Origin: Pedobacter jejuensis
GTDB taxonomy: Bacteria; Bacteroidota; Bacteroidia; Sphingobacteriales; Sphingobacteriaceae
DNA: 64,000 nt
NCBI RefSeq assembly: GCF_003725795.1
Contig: NZ_RBEE01000002.1
Span: 62,001-126,000 of the forward strand
Direction of reading: 5' to 3'
Shown: positions 8,973 through 17,611 of the stretch, piece by piece
Numbering within the stretch: position 1 is the first letter of the stretch
Layout: each line of letters starts with the position of its first letter
Translations under genes and position numbers: made by a program
The notes under the pieces: model-generated
The model's input: only the letters and a program-made list of their open reading frames with translations
The model's database searches: none
Told to the model about the DNA's origin: nothing

Positions 8973-9512
8973 ATGCAAACATCTAAATTTCGCAACATTT
9001 TATCTTTACTTTTTTGTATTGTGCTAATTACGGTTCTTTTATCGTGTGGTAAAGATGCTGCTGGAGAAGCAAGTACTGATAAATTTTTAAAGTGTAAATT
9101 AAATGGCAAAGCGTATAATTTTAATTATAATGTAAATGCCAATGATAAACCATCCGAAAAAGAAATTCATTTTGTAACAATTAGTGGATGGGAAAAGGAA
9201 GATATGATAACGGGCTTTGGCATCGGTTTAGTGGTTCCAAATGAGGGCGCTAAAGAAACAACCTATTCAGTAGCAGGTTCTTTATCCCCAGAGCTTGATG
9301 GAGACTATTTCATCCAAAACATGAAAGACGGCAAAATTATTAGCACTACCGTTTACAGCGGCGGCAGAAGTAGCGAAACATCATTTACATTAACGATAAC
9401 CAGTTTAACCAAATGGGGCGTTAAAGGAACTTTTTCAGGAAAGCTAAAATTAAGTGGTGGTAATACCTTTATAAATGTAACTGAAGGTGAATTTTCTGCC
9501 CCTTACAATTGA
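8973..9512 (+). CDS. Putative lipoprotein, beta-rich, unknown function
   Basis: The 179-residue protein has a lipoprotein signal with the lipobox LLSC at about residues 23-26, followed by GKDAAGEAS. The mature part is small and beta-rich: FLKCKLNGKAYNFNYN near the start, and a closing pattern WGVKGTFSGKLKLSGG..VNVTEGEFSAPYN. This resembles the Bacteroidota lipoprotein folds often annotated as DUF6252-like, but the assignment is tentative. It has its own downstream terminator and no obvious partner. Location is probably the outer membrane. Confidence 0.75.
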   Translation: MQTSKFRNILSLLFCIVLITVLLSCGKDAAGEASTDKFLKCKLNGKAYNFNYNVNANDKPSEKEIHFVTISGWEKEDMITGFGIGLVVPNEGAKETTYSVAGSLSPELDGDYFIQNMKDGKIISTTVYSGGRSSETSFTLTITSLTKWGVKGTFSGKLKLSGGNTFINVTEGEFSAPYN

Positions 9513-9576
9513 AATTAGAATTTACCTCATAGCTAGTTATAAGGTATAAATAAACCCTTACCATCTAAAAAACAAC

Positions 9577-9608
9577 AAGGCTTCGAATTTTCGGAGCCTT
9601 TTGCATTT
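9577..9608 (+). terminator. Rho-independent terminator
   Basis: aaggcttcg (9577-9585) pairs with cggagcctt (9592-9600), with one G-T pair and a six-base loop. The tail is tttgcattttt. It separates the lipoprotein gene from the acyl-CoA ligase gene. Confidence 0.8.
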
Positions 9609-9664
9609 TTTAATCAAAAAGCGTTATTATTGCTAACTGTAACGAGCAAACCAAATTGTAAGCA

Positions 9665-11581
9665 ATGCCAATAATTAACGAGTTTTCTACTATACCTACA
9701 TTACTAAGAAATGTGGTAAAAACCATTCATAAACCCGAACATACCTTTTTAATTCACAAGCAGGGTGCAGAATGGGCAGAAATATCTTTTGAAGATACTT
9801 TAAAGAGAGCTGACGCTGTATCTGCTTATTTCTTAGAGAAGGGAATTAAAAAAGGCGATCGATTAGGATTAATGATAGAAAATTCGCCAGAATATGTTTA
9901 TTACGATCAGGGAATTCAGCAAATTGGCGTTATAAATGTATCCATCTTTCCAACATTATCAGAGCAAGAAGTTGCATATATCATCAATGATTCGGGCATT
10001 AAAGGCATTTTAATAGGTAACAATTTTTTATATCGCAAAGTGCTCAAAGTAACCGGAAGATGTAAAGAACTCAAATACATTATCCCCGCTTTTAAGGATT
10101 TTGAAAAGGTAACAATACCTGCCGATGTAAATGTAGAAGTAATTGCATTTTCGGATATTCTTGCTCTTAAACATCAAATCAGCGCTGCTGAAAAAGCAGA
10201 AATTGAACAATGCAGAAATGCTGTAAATCCAAGCGATGTTTCTTCTTTAATATATACTTCAGGAACTACCGGAACGCCTAAAGGTGTTATGCTAACACAC
10301 TACAATTTTGTTAAAAATGTTGAGGTTTGCTTGGAACAGATTCCTGTAATTGATAAAACTGAAACATTTCTATCCTTCTTACCTCTTTCACACGTCTTCG
10401 AACGCACTGCAACCTATCATGTATGCTGTGCACAAGGCTGTAAAATAGCTTTTGCTCAAAGTTTAGAGCTTCTGGCAAAAAATATGGGCGAGGTTCGTCC
10501 TACAATTATGAGTTGCGTGCCTAGATTATTAGAACGGATTCATGATAAAGCCATAAAATCTGGTACAGCCGGTGGTGGTACAAAAGCCAAGATATTTACT
10601 TGGGCTCTAGAAACCGGAAATAAATATCGCTTATCTAAAGAGGCTGGAGAAAATCCAGGACTTGTTTTGACTGCTAAAAAAGCTATTGCCGAGAAACTGG
10701 TATTTAGTAAGATTAAAGAAAAAACCGGCGGAAGATTGAAATTTATGATTTCTGGTGGTGCAGCATTACCAAAAAATGTTGGTGAATTTTTTGGTGATTT
10801 GGGCATTAAAATATTAGAGGGTTTTGGTTTAACAGAAACCTCACCCGTTATGGCAGTTACAGAGTATCACCGACAGGTTTATGGTACCGTGGGACGCGTT
10901 ATACCTGGTATTGAAATTGGCATTCAGGAGATTGAATCTAAAGAGATTATTAACATACAAACACACGATACTTTTAATGAAGACTTTGAATGCGCTGAAG
11001 GAGAAGTAATCGTACGTGGCCATTGCGTTATGAAAGGTTATTTTAATAAACCAGCAGAAACTGCCGAAGCAATCGATTCGGCTATGTGGTTTCATACTGG
11101 AGATATTGGTCGGTTTTATAAAGGCAATCTTCAAATTACAGACCGCTTAAAAAACATGATTGTTAACGCTTACGGCAAAAACGTATATCCAACTCCGGTT
11201 GAAAATATTTACCTAAAAAGTCCGAAGATTGAACAATTATTTTTAATAGGCGATAAACGCGAATTTATTACAGCCATCATCATTCCAAATCGTGAAACTT
11301 TAGAGGAAACCTTTAATCTGAAACCTTCGTTTTTTGATGAAGCTGATCCTTTTATTCAAAACAAAGATATAAAGGATTGGATGGAACAGGATATTAAAAA
11401 GATTTCTAATGAGTTGGCCAAGTTCGAACGCATTAAAAACTTTAAAATTAAACGAAATCCTTTTAATATTGATGAAGGAGAAATTACGCCTACCATGAAA
11501 GTTAAACGGAGAATTGTTGAAAAAAAGTATGCTGATGCGATTGATGAAATGTACGAAGAAGGCATAGAAGCTGAAAGCTAA
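9665..11581 (+). CDS. Long-chain fatty acid--CoA ligase (AMP-binding)
   Basis: The 638-residue enzyme activates long-chain fatty acids to acyl-CoA through an acyl-adenylate. The AMP-binding P-loop is SLIYTSGTTGTPKGVMLTHY near residues 195-214. Further motifs are GFGLTETSP near 393 and the TGDIGRF and DRLKNMI hinge region near 478-500. The length and the split C-terminal domain fit the eukaryote-like FAA1/FadD15 group common in Bacteroidota. A MaoC-type hydratase follows 126 bases downstream in the same direction, which fits a fatty acid role. Confidence 0.93.
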   Translation: MPIINEFSTIPTLLRNVVKTIHKPEHTFLIHKQGAEWAEISFEDTLKRADAVSAYFLEKGIKKGDRLGLMIENSPEYVYYDQGIQQIGVINVSIFPTLSEQEVAYIINDSGIKGILIGNNFLYRKVLKVTGRCKELKYIIPAFKDFEKVTIPADVNVEVIAFSDILALKHQISAAEKAEIEQCRNAVNPSDVSSLIYTSGTTGTPKGVMLTHYNFVKNVEVCLEQIPVIDKTETFLSFLPLSHVFERTATYHVCCAQGCKIAFAQSLELLAKNMGEVRPTIMSCVPRLLERIHDKAIKSGTAGGGTKAKIFTWALETGNKYRLSKEAGENPGLVLTAKKAIAEKLVFSKIKEKTGGRLKFMISGGAALPKNVGEFFGDLGIKILEGFGLTETSPVMAVTEYHRQVYGTVGRVIPGIEIGIQEIESKEIINIQTHDTFNEDFECAEGEVIVRGHCVMKGYFNKPAETAEAIDSAMWFHTGDIGRFYKGNLQITDRLKNMIVNAYGKNVYPTPVENIYLKSPKIEQLFLIGDKREFITAIIIPNRETLEETFNLKPSFFDEADPFIQNKDIKDWMEQDIKKISNELAKFERIKNFKIKRNPFNIDEGEITPTMKVKRRIVEKKYADAIDEMYEEGIEAES

Positions 11582-11707
11582 TAAACTGTAAAACAATTTG
11601 TAAACAATTAATGTTCATCAGTTCTTAATAATCGAAATATTTTCAAACAAAGTATAAATAATTTAATGTTTTAATCAATACCCGGAAATGGGAATCAATG
11701 CAATTTT

Positions 11708-12166
11708 ATGGTTATAATTAATAGTTTCGAAGAGTATAAATCATATTTAGGTTGCGCAATAGGTTCGTCTAATTGGCACAAAATAGATCAGGAGCAAATC
11801 AATAAATTTGCCGAGGCAACACTTGATTTTCAATGGATACATACCGACCCAGTAGCGGCTAAAGAAAACAGTCCATTTGGAGGAACTATTGCTCATGGTT
11901 ATTTAACGTTATCTCTTATTCCGTATTTATGGAAACAAATTGCCGACATACAGAATGTTAAAATGGAGGTAAATTATGGCATTGAATCATTTAAGTTTAA
12001 CAAACCAGTATTGGTAAATGATGAGGTTCAGTTAAGAGCAAAACTTATCGCGATATCAGATTTGAGAGGGATTACTAAAGTTGTTATTGAGGCAAATTTA
12101 GACATCAAAGGACAAACAAAAACAGCTTATACCGGCAATGTTATCTTCCTTTATCATTTCAAATAA
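11708..12166 (+). CDS. MaoC-family (R)-specific enoyl-CoA hydratase-like protein
   Basis: The 152-residue protein is a single hot-dog domain. The hydratase-2 motif is visible: FAEATLDFQWIHTDPVAAK near residues 36-54, carrying the catalytic Asp and His, then SPFGGTIAHGYLTLSL. Enzymes of this size hydrate trans-2-enoyl-CoA to (R)-3-hydroxyacyl-CoA. It follows the acyl-CoA ligase gene, so both may serve fatty acid turnover. It could also act on a different acyl thioester, because MaoC family specificity is not readable from sequence. Confidence 0.88.
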   Translation: MVIINSFEEYKSYLGCAIGSSNWHKIDQEQINKFAEATLDFQWIHTDPVAAKENSPFGGTIAHGYLTLSLIPYLWKQIADIQNVKMEVNYGIESFKFNKPVLVNDEVQLRAKLIAISDLRGITKVVIEANLDIKGQTKTAYTGNVIFLYHFK

Positions 12167-12260
12167 TTCAATTAATAAAAATTCAGGCTATTCATTTATT
12201 TAAAACAGCCACCAAATACCACACGAGGCAAAATTATTACTTTAATACAGCAGATTACTA

Positions 12261-12292
12261 TTGCTAAACGTGTTGTAAAATGCATACTTTTG
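12261..12292 (+). promoter_or_regulatory. Promoter of lysS (Bacteroidota type)
   Basis: TTG at 12261-12263 and TACTTTTG at 12285-12292 are 21 bases apart. The predicted start near 12299 leaves a leader of only about 10 bases before the lysS ATG at 12308. Confidence 0.75.
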
Positions 12293-12307
12293 CAAAAAAT
12301 ACCTGAA

Positions 12308-14017
12308 ATGAGTATAGGATTATCAGAACAAGAAATACTACGACGTGAGTCGCTAAAACAACTTAGAGAATTAGGCATTAACCCTTATCCTGCAGAATCT
12401 TACGAAATTAATGTAAGCGCTGCTGATATTTTAGCAAACTACGAAAAGGATAAAACCGCTTATAGAACCGTTAGTTTAGCTGGTCGCATCATGAGCAGGA
12501 ATATCATGGGTGCTGCATCATTTGCAGAACTTCAAGATTCTACAGGTCGTATTCAAATTTACTTAAAAAGAGATGAGCTTTGTCCTGATGAAGACAAAAC
12601 ACTTTACAATACCGTTTTTAAAAAGCTTTTAGATATTGGTGATTTTATTGGTGTGAAAGGATACGTTTTCACAACGCAAACAGGAGAAATTTCTATTCAT
12701 GTTACCGGCTTTACAGTTTTATCAAAATCATTAAGACCATTGCCAATTGTTAAGCGAGACGACGAAGGAAACGTTTATGATGGATTTACAAATCCGGAAT
12801 TACGTTACAGAATGCGTTACGTTGATTTAACGGTAAATCCCGATTTTAAGCAAATTTTCATCAAACGCAGTAAGGTAATTAACTCCATGCGTAATTATTT
12901 TGATGAACAAGGTTGGATGGAGGTAGAAACCCCAATTTTACAACCGATTCACGGTGGTGCTGCTGCTCGCCCCTTTGCTACGCATCACAATACTTTAGAT
13001 ATGCCTCTTTATTTGCGCATTGCAAATGAATTGTACCTAAAAAGATTAATTGTTGCAGGTTTTGATGGCGTTTATGAGTTCGGTAAAATGTTCCGTAATG
13101 AAGGAATGGACCGTACACATAACCCTGAATATACTTCAATGGAAATTTATGTAGCCTACAAAGATTATATCTGGATGATGGCTATGGTTGAAGAATGTCT
13201 GGAGAAAGTAGCTATCGCTACAAATGGTAGTCCTGTGGTTACTGTCGGCGATAATCAAATTAATTTTCAGGGTCCGTACGAAAAATTAACCATGTACGAA
13301 TCGATACAGAAATTTACCGGAATTGATGTTTCGGCAATGAATGAAGAACAATTAATTCAAACATGTAAAGAATTAGGTATTGAAACCGATTCTACCATGG
13401 GTCGTGGTAAATTGGTTGATGAAATATTTAGCGAGAAGGTTGAAGCCAATTTAATTCAACCAACTTTTATAACCGATTATCCGATTGAAATGACTCCTCT
13501 TGCGAAGAAACATCGCTCCGCAGAAGGATTGGTAGAACGTTTTGAAATATTTGTTAATGGTAAAGAAATCGGAAATGCGTATTCAGAATTAAATGATCCT
13601 ATTGACCAAAAAGAACGTTTTGAAGATCAATTAAAACTTGCAGACCGCGGTGATGCCGAAGCAATGGCAATGGATGATGATTTTGTTCGTGCTTTGGAAT
13701 ACGGAATGCCGCCAACTTCGGGCTTAGGCTTTGGTATTGATAGGATTGTGATGCTTATGACCAATCAAAGTACCATTCAAGAAGTTCTGTTTTTCCCACA
13801 AATGCGACCAGAGAAGAAGAAAATTGAATTAACACCCGAAGAAGCTGAATTATTCGCATTGGTAAAAGAGGGAGAAAATTTTCTTTTAGCTGATGTTAAG
13901 GCAAAACTAGCAGACTGGAGTAATAAAAAATGGGATGTTACCTTAAAAGCATTAACAGGTAAAGGTATTTTAAAAGTTACTAAAACTGAAGAAGGATTAT
14001 TTTTATCGCATAAATAA
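12308..14017 (+). CDS. lysS: Lysyl-tRNA synthetase, class II
   Basis: The 569-residue enzyme charges tRNA-Lys. An N-terminal OB-fold anticodon-binding domain (about 50-170) precedes the class II catalytic core, with motif 2 around FRNEGMDRTHNPEYTSMEIY and motif 3 in TSGLGFGIDRIVMLMTNQS. A C-terminal extension of about 70 residues after motif 3 (from KKKIELTPEEAEL) looks like a small winged or helical add-on seen in Bacteroidota LysS. I chose the ATG at 12308; an in-frame TTG at 12290 lies inside the promoter and cannot be transcribed from it. A strong terminator follows. Confidence 0.97.
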   Translation: MSIGLSEQEILRRESLKQLRELGINPYPAESYEINVSAADILANYEKDKTAYRTVSLAGRIMSRNIMGAASFAELQDSTGRIQIYLKRDELCPDEDKTLYNTVFKKLLDIGDFIGVKGYVFTTQTGEISIHVTGFTVLSKSLRPLPIVKRDDEGNVYDGFTNPELRYRMRYVDLTVNPDFKQIFIKRSKVINSMRNYFDEQGWMEVETPILQPIHGGAAARPFATHHNTLDMPLYLRIANELYLKRLIVAGFDGVYEFGKMFRNEGMDRTHNPEYTSMEIYVAYKDYIWMMAMVEECLEKVAIATNGSPVVTVGDNQINFQGPYEKLTMYESIQKFTGIDVSAMNEEQLIQTCKELGIETDSTMGRGKLVDEIFSEKVEANLIQPTFITDYPIEMTPLAKKHRSAEGLVERFEIFVNGKEIGNAYSELNDPIDQKERFEDQLKLADRGDAEAMAMDDDFVRALEYGMPPTSGLGFGIDRIVMLMTNQSTIQEVLFFPQMRPEKKKIELTPEEAELFALVKEGENFLLADVKAKLADWSNKKWDVTLKALTGKGILKVTKTEEGLFLSHK

Positions 14018-14070
14018 GGTATTAACTATAAATATCTACACATAGTTAACGTAAACATAACACAAATTTA

Positions 14071-14107
14071 AAAGGCTTGCTAACAAATATTTAGCAAGCC
14101 TTTTCTA
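14071..14107 (+). terminator. Strong terminator after lysS
   Basis: A perfect 13-bp stem (14071-14083 with 14091-14103), a seven-base loop and a T-rich tail lie 54 bases after the lysS stop. Confidence 0.92.
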
Positions 14108-14142
14108 TATTTACAGCAATCGATAATTAAAATCATTGCTAT

Positions 14143-14355
14143 ATGAATACTTCAAGTTTAGAGATTACCGAAAGAGAATATTGCATTAAATTGAGTAAAG
14201 ATGCATTCGACTTATCTTTGGTTCACCAGTTAATTAAAAGAATTCAAGCCGAAGCTTTCTTTTTCAAAAGAGCTGAAGCTCAAGAAGACGATATTTTAAG
14301 TAAAAGAAATCAAAGAGAAGAATTAGAAGGATTTGATTACTTAGGTGATAAGTAA
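14143..14355 (+). CDS. Small soluble hypothetical protein (70 residues)
   Basis: The 70-residue charged protein starts MNTSSLEITEREYCIKLSK and has a helical centre (DLSLVHQLIKRIQAEAFFFK) and an acidic tail. No signal or membrane segment is seen. It sits directly after the lysS terminator, so it has its own transcript. A small hairpin (agcaat at 14115-14120 with attgct at 14135-14140) ends just before the ATG and could affect its translation. The family is not recognised. Codon use looks like real coding sequence. Confidence 0.65.
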   Translation: MNTSSLEITEREYCIKLSKDAFDLSLVHQLIKRIQAEAFFFKRAEAQEDDILSKRNQREELEGFDYLGDK

Positions 14356-14404
14356 AGATTTTAAAGAGTAAAAACTCCAAAATTGTTAATCAACCTTGGC
14401 TTTT

Positions 14405-14474
14405 ATCTCACCCTTAAACTCAATCTTAACCTTATCCTCAACCTTAATCTCATCCTTAACCTCAATCTCAACCA
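14405..14474. repeat. Pyrimidine-rich degenerate tandem repeat (cttaacctcaat units)
   Basis: About six degenerate copies of a 12-base unit such as cttaacctcaat fill the gap between two convergent genes. The plus strand is almost free of G. It ends exactly at the stop codon of the stress protein gene. Confidence 0.75.
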
Positions 14475-15029
14475 CTAATCAATATCTAAAGTACCCTCAA
14501 CCGAATCATCCATTGTTTTTCCAGTAATCACCGAAGCTGCAATTTTTAGGAAAGCTACCGCGGTACCGTGTTTTGTATCCCAATAATAACCCTCTGAAGG
14601 GATAACTTTTATCAACGTAATATTAGGATCGTCTTTACCACCTTGAAACCAGGTCTTAATAAATGGACTCCAAAGTTCATCAATTTTAGCTTGGTCTCTA
14701 AGAATTTCTGAAATACCATAAATATTAACGAAACCAGAATGAGCACCAGCCTGAAACAAAAGATGTGTAAACGGGTCTGAAGCAATTTCCTCATTTTTAT
14801 TGCTATCCTTCATACTCATAAACCAAATGTTGCCCTCATCATCAACTTGCTGAATGGCCATTGGCCTAACCGACATTGGTACACCAGTTTTAATATTTGT
14901 ACAAAAGAAACAACTTTCAGCTTTATCTGCCAAATCACGTAGTTTCTCTACAGCTTCTTTTCCGCCTAAATCTTTAATATTATTTTCTTCTTGAGTATTG
15001 TTCGTACTCCCTTCTTGCGATGTTGCCAT
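14475..15029 (-). CDS. Pyridoxamine 5'-phosphate oxidase family general stress protein
   Basis: The 184-residue protein is a flavin-binding split-barrel of the general stress protein 26 type. Residues 20-55 (AVEKLRDLADKAESCFFCTN) lead into the barrel strand MSVRPMAIQQVDDEGNIWFM, typical of Pyridox_oxase_2 proteins, and GYYWDTKHG lies near the C-terminus. Members bind FMN or F420-like cofactors and are linked to stress, but the true substrate is unknown. I chose the ATG at 15029 (MATSQEGS). A start at 15050 would add an unusual MYIKLTL tail. Confidence 0.85.
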   Translation of the reverse strand: MATSQEGSTNNTQEENNIKDLGGKEAVEKLRDLADKAESCFFCTNIKTGVPMSVRPMAIQQVDDEGNIWFMSMKDSNKNEEIASDPFTHLLFQAGAHSGFVNIYGISEILRDQAKIDELWSPFIKTWFQGGKDDPNITLIKVIPSEGYYWDTKHGTAVAFLKIAASVITGKTMDDSVEGTLDID

Positions 15030-15049
15030 AAGTGTAAGTTTTATATACA

Positions 15050-15169
15050 CTACAATTTTAAAATTGATTTGGTTTTGAAGATTTCGAAAAGCACATTCCC
15101 AATAAGAATAAATGTCAGTCCTGCTATCACTACTATCTTTTTGTTAATGTTAGTGCTAGCATTATTAAT
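15050..15169 (-). other. Possible tiny membrane-protein frame without ATG
   Basis: On the minus strand an open frame of about 38 codons between TGA (15176-15178) and TAG (15050-15052) encodes a plausible single membrane helix, with KKIVVIAGLTFILIGN followed by the basic tail FKTKSILKL. There is no ATG, GTG or TTG before the helix, and the first possible start is ATT at 15169. It could be a decayed small gene, a real one with a rare start, or chance. It lies directly upstream of the stress protein gene. Confidence 0.22.
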
Positions 15170-15363
15170 TCTACATCAAAAAGTATAATCGTTCTATCAG
15201 GTTTATCCACTTAAGTTCGTGCTGTAAACTTAAAGCATTACGTCTATACATCTCGCAAATTGCTTAATTTTAAAGCAAGATTGGAATAGCATTCTCGTTG
15301 TTTTTCGCAAAGTTTGAATTTACAGCGGATGTTCATTTTCCATAAAATGCTAAAATACATTTT

Positions 15364-15397
15364 AAAAAAAAAGCCAAATCAATTAAGAAATGGCTTT
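15364..15397 (-). terminator. Terminator of the TPR membrane protein gene
   Basis: On the minus strand aaagcca pairs with tggcttt (15370-15376 with 15391-15397) around a 14-base loop, followed by a run of nine T residues. The rest of the 15170-15363 gap shows nothing recognisable. Confidence 0.75.
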
Positions 15398-15415
15398 CAT
15401 TTATTTTGATAGAAT

Positions 15416-15955
15416 TTATCTATATCTAACCTGCTGTTGCTTATCCATCATACCCATTTGGTCTTTCATTTGTTTAATCTGGTCGGCAAGTAATTTATTT
15501 TTATCTGCTTTTTTTGCTTCGGCTAGATACATTGTTGCTTCACGCTTGTTACGTTTTGCCATAGCAATACCTGCCAAACTTAATTTAGCCAATGCAATGT
15601 TGTGTTCCATTTGCATACCTAAACTTAAAGCTGTTTTAAAATATTTTTCTGATTTTAAAGGTGCTGTTCTACTTTCAATTAAACCAACAAGAAGGTTGTA
15701 GTATCCGTGTTGCACTTTAATTAGTTGTTTCTGATAATCAGTAATTCTATCTAAATACATTTTAGCTTTAGGCATATTATCCTTTCTAAGAAACCATTGT
15801 GCCAACAACATATTCTCATTGAAAAAATAAGTTACCAATACAATTAGCCCAAGGAATATGGCAACAATGCCCCATGGCCAAAAACCGAAAATAAATAAAG
15901 CTACAGCGCCACCCAATAATGCAAACCCCGCAATTAATCTTATAATATTTGGCAT
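15416..15955 (-). CDS. Membrane protein with TPR-like C-terminal region
   Basis: The 179-residue protein starts with two hydrophobic segments (about 5-26 and 28-45, with GFWPWGIVAIFLGLIVLV). A cytoplasmic helical part follows, with tetratricopeptide-like pairs: AQWFLRKDNMPKAKMYLDRI, then SEKYFKTALSLGM and AKRNKREATMYLAEAKKAD. The end is rich in Q and M. I do not know its function; similar proteins are annotated only as membrane or TPR proteins. It has its own terminator, and its neighbours run the other way or are separated by long gaps. Confidence 0.75.
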   Translation of the reverse strand: MPNIIRLIAGFALLGGAVALFIFGFWPWGIVAIFLGLIVLVTYFFNENMLLAQWFLRKDNMPKAKMYLDRITDYQKQLIKVQHGYYNLLVGLIESRTAPLKSEKYFKTALSLGMQMEHNIALAKLSLAGIAMAKRNKREATMYLAEAKKADKNKLLADQIKQMKDQMGMMDKQQQVRYR

Positions 15956-16068
15956 AAATTTTATTCTAAATATTTTTTTTTTGCAAATATCGTGTTTAAA
16001 TAGCAGAAATTAGATTTTAAAACAATAATTTCATTAAAAATTTAGACGTAAAAAACTTAGCCATCAAA

Positions 16069-16587
16069 ATGAAATATCTATTATCTATAACCCTAATTAT
16101 CCTAGCCATGAATGTTTCTGCACAAGAAGTGAATAAAAAAATTCACGATGCTGCTCACAATAAAGAAATTCTAATTAACACTTGTACAAGAGAAGGCGTT
16201 GTCACCTTCCCCGAATTTAAAGAAATGTATGATCCATTGTATGCTGCGTACATTCCAGATGCCGCAACAATGATTGAACTGAAAAAATTAATTAAAAAGG
16301 AACAAGTAAAGATTGTTTTTGGAACCTGGTGTGGTGATAGTAAGGTAAATGTTCCTAACTTTTTTAAAGTTTTAGATGCTTTACATTTTAAAGAAAAAAA
16401 TGTAAGTATTATTGCTGTAGATGGACATAAAAAAGCAGAGAATGGAATTATTGATGGTTTAGATATTCAAAGAGTACCTACTTTTATTGTGTATGATAAA
16501 AAAGGTAAGGAATTAGGTAGAATTGTCGAGCATCCTAAAACAACTCTTGAAGGTGATTTTTTAGCAATTCTTAAAAAGAAACCTTAA
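16069..16587 (+). CDS. Secreted thioredoxin-fold protein with WCGDS active-site region
   Basis: The 172-residue protein has a Sec signal (MKYLLSITLIILAMNVSAQ). Its C-terminal domain has a thioredoxin fold: VKIVFGTWCGDSKVNVPNFF, then the cis-Pro motif RVPTFIVYDKKGKELGRI. The active site has a single cysteine (WCGDS), so the second Cys of the usual WCxxC is missing. It probably does not act as a normal dithiol oxidoreductase; a monothiol or binding role is possible. Such single-Cys members are known in Bacteroidota, but their role is not settled. It lies just upstream of ung in the same direction, 78 bases away. Confidence 0.82.
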   Translation: MKYLLSITLIILAMNVSAQEVNKKIHDAAHNKEILINTCTREGVVTFPEFKEMYDPLYAAYIPDAATMIELKKLIKKEQVKIVFGTWCGDSKVNVPNFFKVLDALHFKEKNVSIIAVDGHKKAENGIIDGLDIQRVPTFIVYDKKGKELGRIVEHPKTTLEGDFLAILKKKP

Positions 16588-16665
16588 AACTTTAATAGAT
16601 TAATTTGGTTGTATTTTAAAATCATTGATTGATTTATACGATTCACAATTTTATACCAATAATAT

Positions 16666-17343
16666 ATGTCTGCCGCGTTAGAACCAGGTTGGTTAGCCGT
16701 TTTAGAAGAAGAGTTTAATAAAGACTACATGAAAAGCCTTAAAGCTTTTTTGACTGAAGAAAAGCAAAAAGGTCATCAGGTTTTTCCAAAAGGCAGCGAT
16801 ATTTTTAATGCACTAAATACAACTCCATTTGATAAAGTTAAGGTTGTTATTCTTGGTCAGGATCCTTATCATGGTAATAATCAAGCTCATGGACTTTCAT
16901 TTTCTGTTCAAAAAGGAGTTGCGATTCCGCCCTCATTAAAAAATATATATAAAGAACTGGAAACAGATATAGAAGGTTTTCAAGCACCGCAACATGGAAA
17001 CTTGATGCAGTGGGCAGAACAAGGTGTTTTATTGCTTAATGCAACATTAACCGTTCGTGCTTCAGAAGCTGGTTCACATCAAAATAGAGGTTGGGAAATA
17101 TTTACTGATGAAATCATTAAAGCGTTATCGCAAAAGCGTGAGCATTTAATTTTTCTTCTTTGGGGAAAATACGCTCAACAAAAAGCTACATTGATAGACG
17201 AGAAGAAACATTACGTTTTAACTGCAGCTCACCCATCCCCTTTTTCTGCATACAATGGATTTTTCGGTTCAAAGCACTTTTCAAAAGCAAATCAATTGTT
17301 GGTACAGAATAATTTAACGCCGATTGATTGGACAATAAGGTAA
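16666..17343 (+). CDS. ung: Uracil-DNA glycosylase (family 1)
   Basis: The 225-residue enzyme cuts uracil out of DNA to start base-excision repair. The water-activating Asp66 is in VILGQDPYHG. The uracil pocket Asn is in LLLNATLTV, and the DNA-inserting loop HPSPFSAY carries the catalytic His and is followed by GFFGSKHFSKAN. Length and motif order are those of family 1 UNG. The N-terminus MSAALEPGWLAVLEEEF is typical and fixes the start. Confidence 0.97.
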   Translation: MSAALEPGWLAVLEEEFNKDYMKSLKAFLTEEKQKGHQVFPKGSDIFNALNTTPFDKVKVVILGQDPYHGNNQAHGLSFSVQKGVAIPPSLKNIYKELETDIEGFQAPQHGNLMQWAEQGVLLLNATLTVRASEAGSHQNRGWEIFTDEIIKALSQKREHLIFLLWGKYAQQKATLIDEKKHYVLTAAHPSPFSAYNGFFGSKHFSKANQLLVQNNLTPIDWTIR

Positions 17344-17379
17344 ACTTATTACCACCTTAGACATCTTAGAACATCTAAG

Positions 17380-17583
17380 TTAGGTGTTTAGATTGAACAT
17401 GTATTCACTAACAAATGCTTTCTTGCCGTTTTGCACAATGTTGGTACAATTGAAATTTACAAGCATTCCTTTTGGAGCTTTCAATAATTTCATGTAAGTA
17501 ATAATTTGTGCTTCGTGTATTGGAAGAATTTTTTCCACAGATTTTAATTCCAAAACCAAGCATCCACTAAAATAATCTGAAAT
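17380..17583 (-). pseudogene. Broken GxxExxY-family gene (C-terminal half only)
   Basis: Read on the minus strand, an open frame of 67 codons encodes SGCLVLELKSVEKILPIHEA, then QIITYMKLLKAPKGMLVNFN, and ends with YMFNLNT before TAA (17380-17382). This matches the C-terminal half of GxxExxY proteins (about 125 residues), including the LVLELKSVEKILP and HEAQ..TYMKL..GMLVNF signature. The N-terminal half with the GxxExxY motif is absent, and a stop (TAA, 17584-17586) lies directly upstream in frame. No start is available before the internal ATG, so I read it as a decaying remnant between ung and the Lrp gene. Confidence 0.8.
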
Positions 17584-17611
17584 TTATTTGAAATCTAAGA
17601 TCCTAAGTAAA

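Noticed and set aside
14991-15188. 65-codon plus-strand frame overlapping the stress protein start
   Set aside because: It lies antisense to the N-terminus of a clear gene, has no promoter, and its sequence shows no family likeness.
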